A DNA stretch of 64,000 nucleotides from Amycolatopsis dendrobii (lineage in GTDB: Bacteria; Actinomycetota; Actinomycetes; Mycobacteriales; Pseudonocardiaceae), in the NCBI RefSeq assembly GCF_014145675.1, contig NZ_JACGZW010000015.1:62001-126000 (forward strand), written 5' to 3'. How positions within the stretch are numbered: the stretch's first letter is position 1; each line of letters begins with the position of its first letter. This document shows, one piece after another, positions 24,513-33,287 of the stretch. Below the pieces are notes generated by a model that had not been told where the DNA came from, did not search any database, and was given only the letters and a program-made list of their open reading frames with translations. Position numbers and translations under genes: made by a program.

Positions 24513-25118
24513 TCACGGAAGGTCGAGCGCCCGCCCGGCGACGATGAGCGAAACCCGGTCGCTGTCGGCGGACACCCGGTTGTTGAGTGCGCCCAGCACA
24601 TCACGGAACAGCCGCCCGGACACCGTTGCGGGCACCACACCGCTGCCGACCTCGTTGCTGACCGCGACGATCGGCACCCGCGCCTGGCTCCACGCGGCGA
24701 GGAAATCCTCGAGCCGGTCGTCCAGTCTGCGCTCCCAGCCCGATTTGCCCGACCACGCGCCGACCTCGTCGAGGACCCGCGACAGCCAGGTGCCGAGGCA
24801 GTCGATCAGCAACGGGCTCGTCGCGTTGCGCAGCACGGTCGCCAGGTCGGTGGTCTCGACCGTGGTCCAGTGGCGCGGGCGGCGGGCCCGGTGCGCCTCG
24901 ACGCGGGCGGCCCATTCCGGGTCCTCGGCCGACGGGGGCAGCCCGGGAGCGACGTACACGAGGTGGGGGTGGTGCGCGACGAGCCGCTCCGCGTGCCTCG
25001 ACTTGCCCGAGCGAACCCCGCCGAGAACGAGCACCTTGCCGTCGTCGCGTCCGTACCGGCGGAGGGCCTGCGCCAGGGTTTCGAGAGACCCGGCGAGCCG
25101 GTGCGTCAGCTTGGTCAT
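24513..25118 (-). CDS. cobU: Adenosylcobinamide kinase/guanylyltransferase CobU
   Basis: A 201-residue protein with P-loop GGVRSGKS (33-40), a histidine-bearing segment after it (SRHAERLVAHHPHLVYVAP), LIDCLGTWLSRVL, and VPIVAVSNEVGSGVVP, all typical of CobU/CobP. It phosphorylates adenosylcobinamide and transfers GMP to it. About 25 residues precede the kinase core, slightly more than in short homologues; a further ATG lies 9 bp upstream. First gene of cobU-cobT-cobS, divergent from cobD with only about 36 bp between. Confidence 0.94.
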   Translation of the reverse strand: MTKLTHRLAGSLETLAQALRRYGRDDGKVLVLGGVRSGKSRHAERLVAHHPHLVYVAPGLPPSAEDPEWAARVEAHRARRPRHWTTVETTDLATVLRNATSPLLIDCLGTWLSRVLDEVGAWSGKSGWERRLDDRLEDFLAAWSQARVPIVAVSNEVGSGVVPATVSGRLFRDVLGALNNRVSADSDRVSLIVAGRALDLP

Positions 25119-25154
25119 ACCCGGCATTCTCTCCCGCGCGCTACGGTTCGCCAC

Positions 25155-26093
25155 GTGCCACTCCGACAAGCCGTCACCGCGGCCGGGCTGATCGCCGGAT
25201 ACGCCGCCGACGCCTGGTTCGGCGACCCGCGCCGGGGGCATCCGGTCGCGGCCTTCGGCACCGCCGCTGGCCAGCTGGAACGCTGGTGGTGGGCCGATTC
25301 CAAGCCGCGCGGGGCGGCGTACGCGGCGGTCTGCGCGGGCTCTGCCGCCGGGCTCGGGATCCTCGCGGAAAGGGCGGTCCGGAACCGGCCGGGTGTCCGA
25401 TTTGTCCTGACCGCCGCGGCGACGTGGGCCGTACTGGGCGGGCGAGGACTCGCCGCGGAGGGGCGTGAAATGGCGCGATTACTCGAATCGGGTGAATTGC
25501 CCGCCGCCCGGAAGCGGCTCAGTCACCTCTGCGCGCGCGACGCCACCGGTCTCGGCGCGGCCGAGCTGACCCGCGCGGCCACCGAATCGATCGCCGAGAA
25601 CACCTCCGACGCGGTCGTCGCGCCGCTGCTGTGGGGCGCGGTCGCGGGTGTGCCGGGGCTGCTCGGATACCGCGCGGTGAACACCCTTGACGCGATGGTC
25701 GGCTACCGCTCGCCGCGGCACCGGAACTTCGGCTGGTTCGCCGCGCGCACCGACGACTGGGCAAACCTGGTGCCGGCGCGCGTCGGCGCGGTGCTGACGA
25801 CGGTGACCGCGCCGCTCGCCGGCGGGCACGCCCGGTCGGCTTGGCGGGCTTGGCGACGCGATGGCCGCGCGCATCCGAGCCCGAACGCGGGACAGGTCGA
25901 AGCGGCTTTCGCCGGGGCGCTGGACATCCGGCTCGGCGGCACGAATACGTATCACGGCGAGGTCGAGCGCCGGAGCACCCTCGGCGACGGACGTCCGCCG
26001 GGGGCGAGCGATCTGCGCCGGGCGGTGCGGTTGTCGCGGCTGGTCGGGGCGGCGGCGCTGGCGGTCGCGGCGGGAATCGCGGTGGCTCGGTGA
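25155..26093 (+). CDS. cobD: Adenosylcobinamide-phosphate synthase CobD (CbiB)
   Basis: A 312-residue integral membrane protein that attaches the aminopropanol(-phosphate) arm to cobyric acid. Diagnostic stretches are DAWFGDPRRGHPVAAFG at the N-terminus, ATESIAENTSDAVVAPLLW, YRAVNTLDAMVGYRSPRHRNFGW and the late LGGTNTYHGEVE. The start is GTG. It is followed after 34 bp by cobQ on the same strand. Confidence 0.94.
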   Translation: MPLRQAVTAAGLIAGYAADAWFGDPRRGHPVAAFGTAAGQLERWWWADSKPRGAAYAAVCAGSAAGLGILAERAVRNRPGVRFVLTAAATWAVLGGRGLAAEGREMARLLESGELPAARKRLSHLCARDATGLGAAELTRAATESIAENTSDAVVAPLLWGAVAGVPGLLGYRAVNTLDAMVGYRSPRHRNFGWFAARTDDWANLVPARVGAVLTTVTAPLAGGHARSAWRAWRRDGRAHPSPNAGQVEAAFAGALDIRLGGTNTYHGEVERRSTLGDGRPPGASDLRRAVRLSRLVGAAALAVAAGIAVAR

Positions 26094-26127
26094 GCAGGCT
26101 GCCGAGCGCGGGCATTACGGTGGCGGG

Positions 26128-27606
26128 ATGAGCGGGCTGCTGATCGCCGGGACCACCTCCGACGCCGGGAAAAGCCTGGTCACCGCCGGAATCTGCCGCT
26201 GGTTCGCGCGGCGCGGCGTGCGGGTCGCGCCGTTCAAGGCGCAGAACATGTCGAACAACTCGATGGTCTGCGCGGACGGCGCGGAGATCGGCCGCGCGCA
26301 GTGGCTGCAGGCGCGGGCCGCGCGGGCGGAGCCGGAAGCGGCGATGAATCCTGTGCTGCTCAAGCCGGGCAGCGACCGGCGCAGTCACGTCATCGCGCTC
26401 GGCAAGCCGTACGGCACCCTCGAAGCAGGCGAATACGCCACCGGCCGGGCAGGGCTCGCCGACATCGCCTTCGGAGCGTTTGCCGAACTGCAGCAACGGT
26501 TTGACGTCGTTGTCTGCGAGGGCGCGGGCAGTCCGGCGGAGATCAACCTGCGTTCCGGCGACTACGTCAACATGGGCCTGGCACGGCGGTTTTCCCTGCC
26601 GGTGCTGGTGGTCGGCGACATCGACCGCGGTGGGGTGCTGGCGGCGATGTTCGGGACGCTCGCGTTGCTGTCGGCCGAGGACCAGGCGCTGGTCGCGGGC
26701 TGGCTGGTGAACAAGTTCCGCGGTGACGTCGGATTGCTGCGGCCTGGTCTGAACAGCCTGGAGAAGGTCACCGGACGGCCGGTGCTCGGCGTCCTGCCGT
26801 GGCTGGACCGGGTGTGGATCGACTCCGAGGACGCCCTCGCCGCTGCCGGATGGCGGCACGAAGCCGCGCAACGCGGGTTGCGCGTCGCGGTCGTGCGGTT
26901 CCCGCGGGCGTCCAACGCCACCGATGTCGACGCGCTCGCGGCGGAGCCGGGTGTGACGGTGAGCCTGACCGCTGATCCGGATACCGTCGCCGCGGCGGAT
27001 CTCGTCGTGCTGCCGGGTTCGAGGGCCACTGTGGACGATCTGAAGTGGTTGCGCGGCAGGGGTTTGGCGGACGCGGTGACCGCGCGAGCCGCAGCGGGAC
27101 GTCCGGTGCTGGGGATCTGCGGCGGGTACCAGATGCTCGCGGAGTCCATTGAGGACGATGTCGAATCCGGGGCCGGGTTCGTCGAAGGATTGGGGCTCTT
27201 GCCGACCCGCGTGAAGTTCGCCGAGGAGAAGATGCTCGGCCGTCCGGTCGGCGAATGGCGCGGCCATCGGGTGGAGGCGTACGAGATCCACCACGGCAGC
27301 GCCGACCCGGCGGACGCGGAGTCGTTTTTGGACGGTTACCGGGTCGGTTCGGTCTGGGGCACGACGTGGCACGGCGCCTTGGAAAACGACGGGTTCCGGC
27401 GCGCTTGGCTCGCCGAAGCAGCGGCGCAGGCGGGCATCGAATGGCGGGCGGCCGAGGGTGCGCCGGGGTTCGCGGACCTGCGCGAGGACATGCTGGACCG
27501 GCTGGCCGACGCGATCCAGTCCGAAGTGGACACCGGGATGCTGATGGCGCTCGCGGAGGCGGGCGCGCCGGGAGGATTGCCGTTCGTGCCGCCGGGCGCG
27601 CCCTGA
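26128..27606 (+). CDS. cobQ: Cobyric acid synthase CobQ
   Basis: A 492-residue glutamine-dependent amidotransferase that adds four amides to adenosylcobyrinic a,c-diamide. The N-terminal ATPase domain begins LLIAGTTSDAGKSLVTAG (P-loop) with FKAQNMSNNS. The C-terminal glutaminase domain has VVLPGSRATVDDLKWLR and nucleophile C331 in GICGGYQML, with the partner histidine in YEIHHG. Normal length, with an ATG start. Last gene of the cobD-cobQ pair. Confidence 0.95.
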   Translation: MSGLLIAGTTSDAGKSLVTAGICRWFARRGVRVAPFKAQNMSNNSMVCADGAEIGRAQWLQARAARAEPEAAMNPVLLKPGSDRRSHVIALGKPYGTLEAGEYATGRAGLADIAFGAFAELQQRFDVVVCEGAGSPAEINLRSGDYVNMGLARRFSLPVLVVGDIDRGGVLAAMFGTLALLSAEDQALVAGWLVNKFRGDVGLLRPGLNSLEKVTGRPVLGVLPWLDRVWIDSEDALAAAGWRHEAAQRGLRVAVVRFPRASNATDVDALAAEPGVTVSLTADPDTVAAADLVVLPGSRATVDDLKWLRGRGLADAVTARAAAGRPVLGICGGYQMLAESIEDDVESGAGFVEGLGLLPTRVKFAEEKMLGRPVGEWRGHRVEAYEIHHGSADPADAESFLDGYRVGSVWGTTWHGALENDGFRRAWLAEAAAQAGIEWRAAEGAPGFADLREDMLDRLADAIQSEVDTGMLMALAEAGAPGGLPFVPPGAP

Positions 27607-27615
27607 CCGGACGGT

Positions 27616-28257
27616 TCAGGCGAGCCCGGCGTCGTGCACCAGAATCGCGACCTGCGTGCGGTTCGCGGCCTCGGTCTTGGCCATGATCCGTCCCAAGTGG
27701 ACCTTCACGGTCGCCTCGCTGAGGCCGAGCCCGCGGGCGATCTCGGCGTTGCTCGAACCCTGTCCGACGGCCACCGCGACCTCGCGTTCGCGCGGCGTCA
27801 GCGGTTCGAGCCGGGCGCGGGCGGGCGTCGGCGTGGCGGCGCCGGCGAAGTGCGTCAGCAGCCGCCGCGTGATGGACGGCGACAGCATCGCCTCGCCGCT
27901 GCCCACCACGTGCATCGCTTTGACCAGCTCGCGCGGCGGCGTGTCTTTCAGCAGGAATCCCGTGGCACCGTGGCGAAGCGCCTCGTGGACGTACTCGTCC
28001 AGGTCGAACGTCGTCAGCACGACCACCGCGGGCGCGTCCGGTTCGGCGGTCACCAGACGGGTCACCTCCAGGCCGTCGACCTCGGGCATCTGCACGTCGG
28101 TGAGCACCAGGTCGGGGCGGTGCTCGCGGACGAGGGCGAGCGCTTCGCGGCCGTCGCCGGCTTCCGCGACCACCTCGATCCCCGGGTCGGACTCCAGGAT
28201 CATCCGGATGCCGCTGCGCACGAGCACCTCGTCGTCGATCAGCAGGATTTTCAGCAC
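27616..28257 (-). CDS. NarL/LuxR-family response regulator
   Basis: A 213-residue response regulator. The receiver domain has the acidic pair D8/D9, phosphoacceptor D54 (VLTDVQMPEVDG), a switch threonine in VVVLTTFD, and lysine in GFLLKDTPP. The C-terminal LuxR HTH (about 150-195) has LTPREREVAVAVGQGSSNAEIARGLGLS. The GTG start has GGAGGA just upstream. It overlaps the histidine kinase stop by 7 bp, so the two are a cognate pair. Target genes are not evident. Confidence 0.93.
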   Translation of the reverse strand: MLKILLIDDEVLVRSGIRMILESDPGIEVVAEAGDGREALALVREHRPDLVLTDVQMPEVDGLEVTRLVTAEPDAPAVVVLTTFDLDEYVHEALRHGATGFLLKDTPPRELVKAMHVVGSGEAMLSPSITRRLLTHFAGAATPTPARARLEPLTPREREVAVAVGQGSSNAEIARGLGLSEATVKVHLGRIMAKTEAANRTQVAILVHDAGLA

Positions 28258-29345
28258 GATTCCTCCGCTCGCAACGGGAACGCGGCCCGCACCCGGTAGC
28301 TGCCCGCGCCGTCCGGGCCGGCGCGGAGCGTCCCGCCGGTCAGCGTGACGCGTTCGCGCATGCCGATCACTCCGTAGCCCGCGCCGGGCAGCCCGGACGA
28401 CTCGGCGAGCGGATTGGCCACTTCGACCACCAGGTCGGCGCCGGAAGCGGACAGTCGCACGTCGATCGCCGTTCCCGGCGCGTGTTTCGCCGCGTTGGTG
28501 AGCGCTTCCTGCACGATCCGGTACGCCGCGCGCCCGATCGGATCGGGCACGTCCGGCATCGGTTCCGGCAGGCTGGTGCGCACCTGCGCACCGGCGGCGG
28601 CGAGGTCGTCGGCGAGCTGGCGGATCCCGCCCAGCGTCGGATCCGGCAGCGAACGCGGTTCCGGGCCGTCGTCGCGGAGCACCTTCAGGATGTCGCGCAA
28701 TTCGTTGAGCGCGGCGGAACTCGATTCGCGGATCACCTCGGCGAGCTGCGCCGTCTCGTCGTCCTTGGCGCACACCGACAGCGCGCCCGCCTGCAGCGCG
28801 ACGATGCTGACCCGGTGCGCGACCACGTCGTGCATCTCGCGCGCGATCCGCCGCCGCTCGGCCGTCACGGCCCGCTCGCCGAGCAGGTCCCGCTCGCGTT
28901 CGGCCTGCTCCGCGCGGTCGCGCAGGGCCACGAGCAACGCTGCGCGCTGGTGCATCCACAGCCCGGCCAGCACCGGCACGACGACCTGCATGACGAGGGC
29001 GAGCCCGAACGTCTTCCAGTCCGGCGGATTCGACGGCCGGATGAACGACACCACGAGCCCGATTTCCGCGAGCACCGCGACCGCGGTCGGCCAGCGGAGC
29101 CCGCGCAGCGAAGCGACCGTGTAGAGGGTGACGGTGGTGCCCCACAACGGCGGCGTGGCCAGCGCGACGCCGACCGAGACCAGCATCGCGGGCAGCGGGA
29201 ACCGGCGGCGCAGCAACACCGCCAGGAACATCACCGCGACGGCGACCGGCCAGAACCACGGATGGTCCGCGTCCGGCAGGTCGCCGGCCAGCGTCAGTCC
29301 GAGCACGGCGAGCGCCGCGGCCAGGTCGATCAGGTGGTTGCGCAC
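28251..29345 (-). CDS. NarL/DesK-type sensor histidine kinase
   Basis: A 364-residue kinase with four or five N-terminal TM segments (about 5-20, 32-46, 50-75, 88-103, 113-130) and no large extracytoplasmic domain. A coiled linker with ERERDLLGER leads to a HisKA_3 dimerisation domain with phospho-His H172 in REMHDVVAHR. A HATPase_c domain ends it (NAAKHAPGT N-box, GYGVIGMRERV G-box). It probably senses something in or at the membrane. The start is GTG. Confidence 0.92.
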   Translation of the reverse strand: MRNHLIDLAAALAVLGLTLAGDLPDADHPWFWPVAVAVMFLAVLLRRRFPLPAMLVSVGVALATPPLWGTTVTLYTVASLRGLRWPTAVAVLAEIGLVVSFIRPSNPPDWKTFGLALVMQVVVPVLAGLWMHQRAALLVALRDRAEQAERERDLLGERAVTAERRRIAREMHDVVAHRVSIVALQAGALSVCAKDDETAQLAEVIRESSSAALNELRDILKVLRDDGPEPRSLPDPTLGGIRQLADDLAAAGAQVRTSLPEPMPDVPDPIGRAAYRIVQEALTNAAKHAPGTAIDVRLSASGADLVVEVANPLAESSGLPGAGYGVIGMRERVTLTGGTLRAGPDGAGSYRVRAAFPLRAEESC

Positions 29346-29405
29346 TCAGCCACCGTAGGCCCTGCACGAAATTCCCCCACCGGGCGTTCGGGAGGGAAAG
29401 GGGCG

Positions 29406-29993
29406 TCAGCGGCCGGCGAACCTGGCGATCGAGGCGAGCAGATCGTCCACATGGGACTCAAAGCCGGGCCGGGGCGGCTCCGGGCAGCCGGGCAGTTCGG
29501 TGCACCCGGGCACGAGCCGCAGCAGGGCGTCGACGGTGCGGCGCTGGTGGAACGGATTGTCCGGGACGGACGGGAGCACGCCGACCGGCAGGGCGAGCGT
29601 GGCCAGGTCGGCGTCGGCGACGCCGCGCAAGGTCTCGCCGCGCAGCAGGGCACGCGGGACCGAGGCAGCGCGGGCGTCCACCGCGGCGTCTCCGGCGGTG
29701 GCGGGCCAAGCCAGCAGCAGCCGGTCGACCTGCCGCGGATAGTCCAGCGCGAGCCGGACGGCCGCGGAGCACCCGTTCGAACCGGCCACGACCACGACCG
29801 GCTGACCGGGCAGGAAGGACGCGAGATGCGCGGCTTCGGCGGACCAGTCCGGCGGCTCGCGGAGACGGTCGGGGACCAGCACCGTGCGGCCGTCCCGGCG
29901 GAGGCCGCCGGTGATGCCGGGACGCGTCCAGAAACGGTCGGCGTCCATGTCGTCCGCCAGCCCGCCGTGGACCAGGAGAAGCGTGCTCGGCAT
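29406..29993 (-). CDS. Small alpha/beta-hydrolase-like protein
   Basis: A 195-residue protein with an alpha/beta-hydrolase outline: LLLVHGG near the start (oxyanion HG) and the nucleophile elbow AGSNG (the A-x-S-x-G variant) in VVVVAGSNGCSAAVRLAL. A late aspartate and H in GFESHVDDLL could complete the triad. It is shorter than typical esterases (250+), so the lid is missing. Same strand as the downstream kinase, 60 bp away. Substrate unknown. Confidence 0.75.
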   Translation of the reverse strand: MPSTLLLVHGGLADDMDADRFWTRPGITGGLRRDGRTVLVPDRLREPPDWSAEAAHLASFLPGQPVVVVAGSNGCSAAVRLALDYPRQVDRLLLAWPATAGDAAVDARAASVPRALLRGETLRGVADADLATLALPVGVLPSVPDNPFHQRRTVDALLRLVPGCTELPGCPEPPRPGFESHVDDLLASIARFAGR

Positions 29994-30073
29994 GGCGCAC
30001 TCCAGTTGCCGAAGGGTTTTCCCGGGGTATTCTGCCGAGCGTCGCGATCAAACCCAGCCCGGGAGTGCGGATC

Positions 30074-30538
30074 ATGTCCTACGCCGTCGATTTCACCGCC
30101 GTGTCGACTGTCGGCCTGGAGTCTTCCCCGGTCGCGGACGCGCTCGCCGGGCTGCGGGCGAACGAGGCGCGCTACTTCAAGAACAAGTACGACCACGTGT
30201 TCACCGTCGAGCCCGCGGCCGAGGTCCCGGAGATCGTCGACCGGGTGCACCGGATCCTCAAGGAAGAACGCGATCTCGTCATTTCCTCGCGGCCGCTGGA
30301 GGCGACCGAGTTCGAGGTCGACGGCATCCGGATGTCGTACGTGTTCTACGAGAGCGGCCTGTCGGTCAACGTCATGTACACCCTCGAGGAGGGCGGCAAG
30401 CGGGCCGTCGGGTTCAAGCTTTCCGACGGGATGGACGTCCCGGAAGAACTCGCCGACAAGTTCAAGTTCGCGCGCCAGAAGTCGAAGCTCGCCGGGACGA
30501 TCCGCGGGTCCTACTTCGTCGTCAAGAACGCGTACTGA
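30074..30538 (+). CDS. Hypothetical protein, 154 aa
   Basis: I do not recognise the family. The protein is soluble, mixed alpha/beta and rich in Lys/Glu/Val, with no signal peptide or TM segment. Notable stretches are LRANEARYFKNKYDHVF and VDGIRMSYVFYESGLSVNVMYTLEEGGKRAVGFKLSDGMD. Codon use fits the genome. The ATG is favoured because GGGAG precedes it by 8 nt; a GTG 9 bp upstream is possible. It is divergent from the small hydrolase and overlaps the convergent Nudix-like gene by 17 bp. Confidence 0.75.
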   Translation: MSYAVDFTAVSTVGLESSPVADALAGLRANEARYFKNKYDHVFTVEPAAEVPEIVDRVHRILKEERDLVISSRPLEATEFEVDGIRMSYVFYESGLSVNVMYTLEEGGKRAVGFKLSDGMDVPEELADKFKFARQKSKLAGTIRGSYFVVKNAY

Positions 30539-31760
30539 CCCGCAGCGCGGCGCTGCGCAGGCACAGCAGCAGCGGCAGCGAGCTGTCGTCGCGCAGCCGG
30601 GGCGGCAGCGCGTTCGCTTCGGCCAGCGGCACTCCGTCGGCCAGTTCTTGGCCCAGCGCGGCCAGGTCGATTTCCAGGACGGTGACTCCGGCGCTGTAGA
30701 GCCGTTCCGCGCCCTTGGTGCGGCGGCTGGTCAGTTCGGTGCTGTCGACCGACAGCTGGGTCACGCCGAAGAACTCCGGTTTCGCGCCGCGTTCGAGCCA
30801 GCGGGCGAAGCCGGTCAGCCGCGTCTCGGAGACTTCATGGGGCCGGACGGCCGCCTCTTCGCACAGTTCGCGTTCCATTCCGGCGCACACCGCGGTGTGC
30901 AGGGTCCGGCGCGTTCCTCCCTGCGGGGTAAGGAGATCCCGCGGTTCCAGGCTGCCGCTTCCGGACGGGGCGAGCAGCAGCCCGCTGGCCGAGTTGCGGG
31001 CCGACTGGCGGACCACGACGAGCAGGCCGTCGGAGGTGAACGCGATCGTGGACACGCCGACGAGATCGGCGAGCGTGCTCGCGGCGAGGGTTCTCAGCGC
31101 GCCGGAGGAGTCGGTCAGTTCCTCGTTGCGCAGGTCGTACTCGTGGCCGTCGGCGGAGTTCGTGATGCGCAGGGACGCCAGTTCGTTGCTGCACACCGCG
31201 TCGAAGAACCGGGCGCGATGCAGGACGATCGGCGCGGGCCGCGCTCCGGCGACCGGCAGCGGTTCGCCGCGCATGCCGACGATCGGCCCGTTGAACAGCA
31301 ACCGGCCGCGAGCGCGCAACGGCAGCACGTGCGGCGCGGTCGCCTTCAGCTTCGCGGGCAGCCGGTAGGGATCCTCTGCGACAGTGATGCTGAAGGTCGT
31401 TCCGGTGAGCGCCGCGTCGATGGCGTCGCTGACCAACGCGGTGCCGCGGGAGGGAACCGCCAGGTACTGCGCGTCCGGGTAGGCATGCGGCGGCGGGGTG
31501 CCGGCTATCGGGAACGGCGCGACGATCGCGGTGAATTCGTAGCCGGCCCACCGTTTCCGCAGCAAGCGGATGTCCCGCACGAGGGTCAGCAGCCCGAGCA
31601 GGAGCGCGACGATCGAGACCACGACGCCGAACGCGCTCGGCAGGATCGTGACCGCGCCGAGCACGACCCCGAGCGCGGACACGGCGACCGGCCATTCCCC
31701 GGCTCCGACGAAGAAGAGATAGTCGGCCGTGGCCCGGGCCCGGCGGGTCAGTTTTCCCAT
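30522..31760 (-). CDS. Membrane-anchored protein with degenerate Nudix-like motif
   Basis: A 412-residue protein. Two adjacent hydrophobic segments (about residues 20-60: VAVSALGVVLGAVTIL and AFGVVVSIVALLLGLLTLV) form an N-terminal hairpin anchor. The soluble remainder contains GMERELCEEAAV, which fits the RE-x-x-EE core of a Nudix box, but the acidic residue expected eight positions earlier is replaced by threonine. It may therefore be a non-canonical or inactive Nudix fold. An alternative GTG start lies 18 bp upstream. Function unknown. Confidence 0.7.
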   Translation of the reverse strand: MGKLTRRARATADYLFFVGAGEWPVAVSALGVVLGAVTILPSAFGVVVSIVALLLGLLTLVRDIRLLRKRWAGYEFTAIVAPFPIAGTPPPHAYPDAQYLAVPSRGTALVSDAIDAALTGTTFSITVAEDPYRLPAKLKATAPHVLPLRARGRLLFNGPIVGMRGEPLPVAGARPAPIVLHRARFFDAVCSNELASLRITNSADGHEYDLRNEELTDSSGALRTLAASTLADLVGVSTIAFTSDGLLVVVRQSARNSASGLLLAPSGSGSLEPRDLLTPQGGTRRTLHTAVCAGMERELCEEAAVRPHEVSETRLTGFARWLERGAKPEFFGVTQLSVDSTELTSRRTKGAERLYSAGVTVLEIDLAALGQELADGVPLAEANALPPRLRDDSSLPLLLCLRSAALRVSTRS

Positions 31761-31814
31761 CGCCGCACTGTTTAGCACGGATCAGGGCGCCGGGTCACCG
31801 AGTCGGGTGAAGAG

Positions 31815-32249
31815 TTACAGCGAGATCGCGCAGTAGAGGTGGTGGCCCTCCTCGGCGGCGCCTCCGGCGAGTGCGGCGAGTTCCTTGAGGAACGGGACGA
31901 GGTGCTCGGCCTCGACGTCTTCCACCTGCTCTTCGGCGAAGGCGGCGGCAGCGGCTTGGAGAGCGGTGTCGTCGGCGGTGGCCAGTGCGTCGCGGAAAGA
32001 ATCGGCCAGCGACAGCACCGCAGCTTCGCCTTCGTCGAGGAGCGCGACCTCCCGGCCGCGGCCGGGGTCAGCTTCGACCTCCGCGGTGGTCCTGCGGGTA
32101 AGGGACGTCTCGGCGGGCAGCAAGTCCGTGATCGGATCGGCGCCCTTCACGACGAGTTCGGCATAGCCCGCGCAACGGGCATTGTCCGGGTCATCGAACG
32201 CAAGCGCGGCCATGGTGTCGTCCACCGCGACGAAGTAGTCATAAAGCAC
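31815..32249 (-). CDS. Hypothetical acidic protein, 144 aa
   Basis: I do not recognise the family. It is an acidic, Ala/Glu-rich, mainly helical soluble protein (PDNARCAGYAELVVKGADPI, FAEEQVEDVEAEHLVPFLKE). The start is uncertain. The GTG here gives a natural N-terminus VLYDYFVAVDD. An ATG at 32315 would add 22 residues and overlap the lysR stop by 4 bp (ATGA), which would couple it to lysR. No membrane segments or known motifs. Confidence 0.65.
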   Translation of the reverse strand: MLYDYFVAVDDTMAALAFDDPDNARCAGYAELVVKGADPITDLLPAETSLTRRTTAEVEADPGRGREVALLDEGEAAVLSLADSFRDALATADDTALQAAAAAFAEEQVEDVEAEHLVPFLKELAALAGGAAEEGHHLYCAISL

Positions 32250-32311
32250 CGGCCGAGCATATCCCGGGTAAACCCGTTGTGCCGCAACGAAAACTTCCCA
32301 CCGAGTGCGGC

Positions 32312-33187
32312 TCATTCGCCCAACGCGCCACGAAACTCCCGTAACCCCTCGATCAACGCCAGAATCGACGGCCGGGCGTAGTGGTCCAGCCGCCAGCCCG
32401 CGTACAGCGGCACGGTCAGCGGCCCGTCGGGGGTTTCGATCGGGATGGAGCGCAGTCCGAACCGGACCAGGTCCGTCACCAGACACACCTCGCCGCGGCC
32501 GGCGGCGCGGGCTTGGGCGACGCTGGGGGAGCCGGTCTCGTTCAGTTCGGACGGGACGAGTCCGGCGCGGTGGAACGCCTCGTCGACGACCAGGCGCGCG
32601 GCGTTGCTGCGGTTCATCACCAGCAGCGGTTCGGTGGCCAGTTCGGCCAGCGGGATCGTCTCCGCCTCGTACCAGCGGTGGCCGGGCCGGACCTGCGCGC
32701 TGACCAGGACCCGGCCCAGTGCGGCGGTTTCCAGCTGTGCGGGCGGCGGGGACGTCGAGATGCCGAGATCGGCGCTGCTGTGCAGGAGCCGGTCGAAAAC
32801 CTGGTCCGGCGGGACCGGGAAGGCGTCCCGCAGCACCGGTCCGGCCTTGCCGGTGGCCATGAACGGCGCCAAGAGACTGTCCACTGTGCTCGGCGGCGCG
32901 ACGAGCGTCAGCGGGGTGTCCTCGGTGCGGCCGATCGCGGCCATCACCGCGCCCGCCTCTTCGGCGCGGCGCACCAGGTCCTGGGCGATCGGCACGAACC
33001 GGGTGCCTGCCGCGCTGAGGGTCAGCGAGCCCGGCGATCGCGAGAACAACGCCACTCCGAGTTCGGTTTCCAGCGCGCGGAGCTGCCGCGACAGCGACGG
33101 TTGCGCGACCCGCACCGTGCGCGCCGCAGCGGTGACCGAGCCTTCTCGTGCGACGGCCAGGAAATAACGCACCACGCGCAGTTCCAC
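32312..33187 (-). CDS. LysR-family transcriptional regulator
   Basis: A 291-residue LysR regulator. The N-terminal HTH has VRYFLAVAREGSVTAAARTVRVAQPSLSRQLRALETELGVALF, and an effector-binding periplasmic-binding-protein-like domain follows (about 90-291). The GTG start has GGAGG about 7 nt upstream. It is divergent from an MHS transporter and a YtcJ-type amidohydrolase gene, so it most likely controls their expression in response to the substrate or product. Confidence 0.9.
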   Translation of the reverse strand: MELRVVRYFLAVAREGSVTAAARTVRVAQPSLSRQLRALETELGVALFSRSPGSLTLSAAGTRFVPIAQDLVRRAEEAGAVMAAIGRTEDTPLTLVAPPSTVDSLLAPFMATGKAGPVLRDAFPVPPDQVFDRLLHSSADLGISTSPPPAQLETAALGRVLVSAQVRPGHRWYEAETIPLAELATEPLLVMNRSNAARLVVDEAFHRAGLVPSELNETGSPSVAQARAAGRGEVCLVTDLVRFGLRSIPIETPDGPLTVPLYAGWRLDHYARPSILALIEGLREFRGALGE

Positions 33188-33188
33188 G

Positions 33189-33241
33189 CCTATGCCTCCG
33201 AGGTATCGGAATGGGTCCGGACAGGTATTGGACAGCATAGG
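33189..33241. promoter_or_regulatory. Inverted repeat in the lysR/MHS divergent promoter
   Basis: CCTATGC at 33189-33195 and GCATAGG at 33235-33241 are perfect 7-bp complements separated by 39 bp. Two GGTAT direct repeats lie between them. The outer arms lie near both start regions, as expected for paired recognition and activation sites of a LysR protein. A candidate only. Confidence 0.4.
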
Positions 33242-33287
33242 TCCCGGGACGAAGACTCTGGGGAACACCGCCGCCAGGGAGTAGCCC

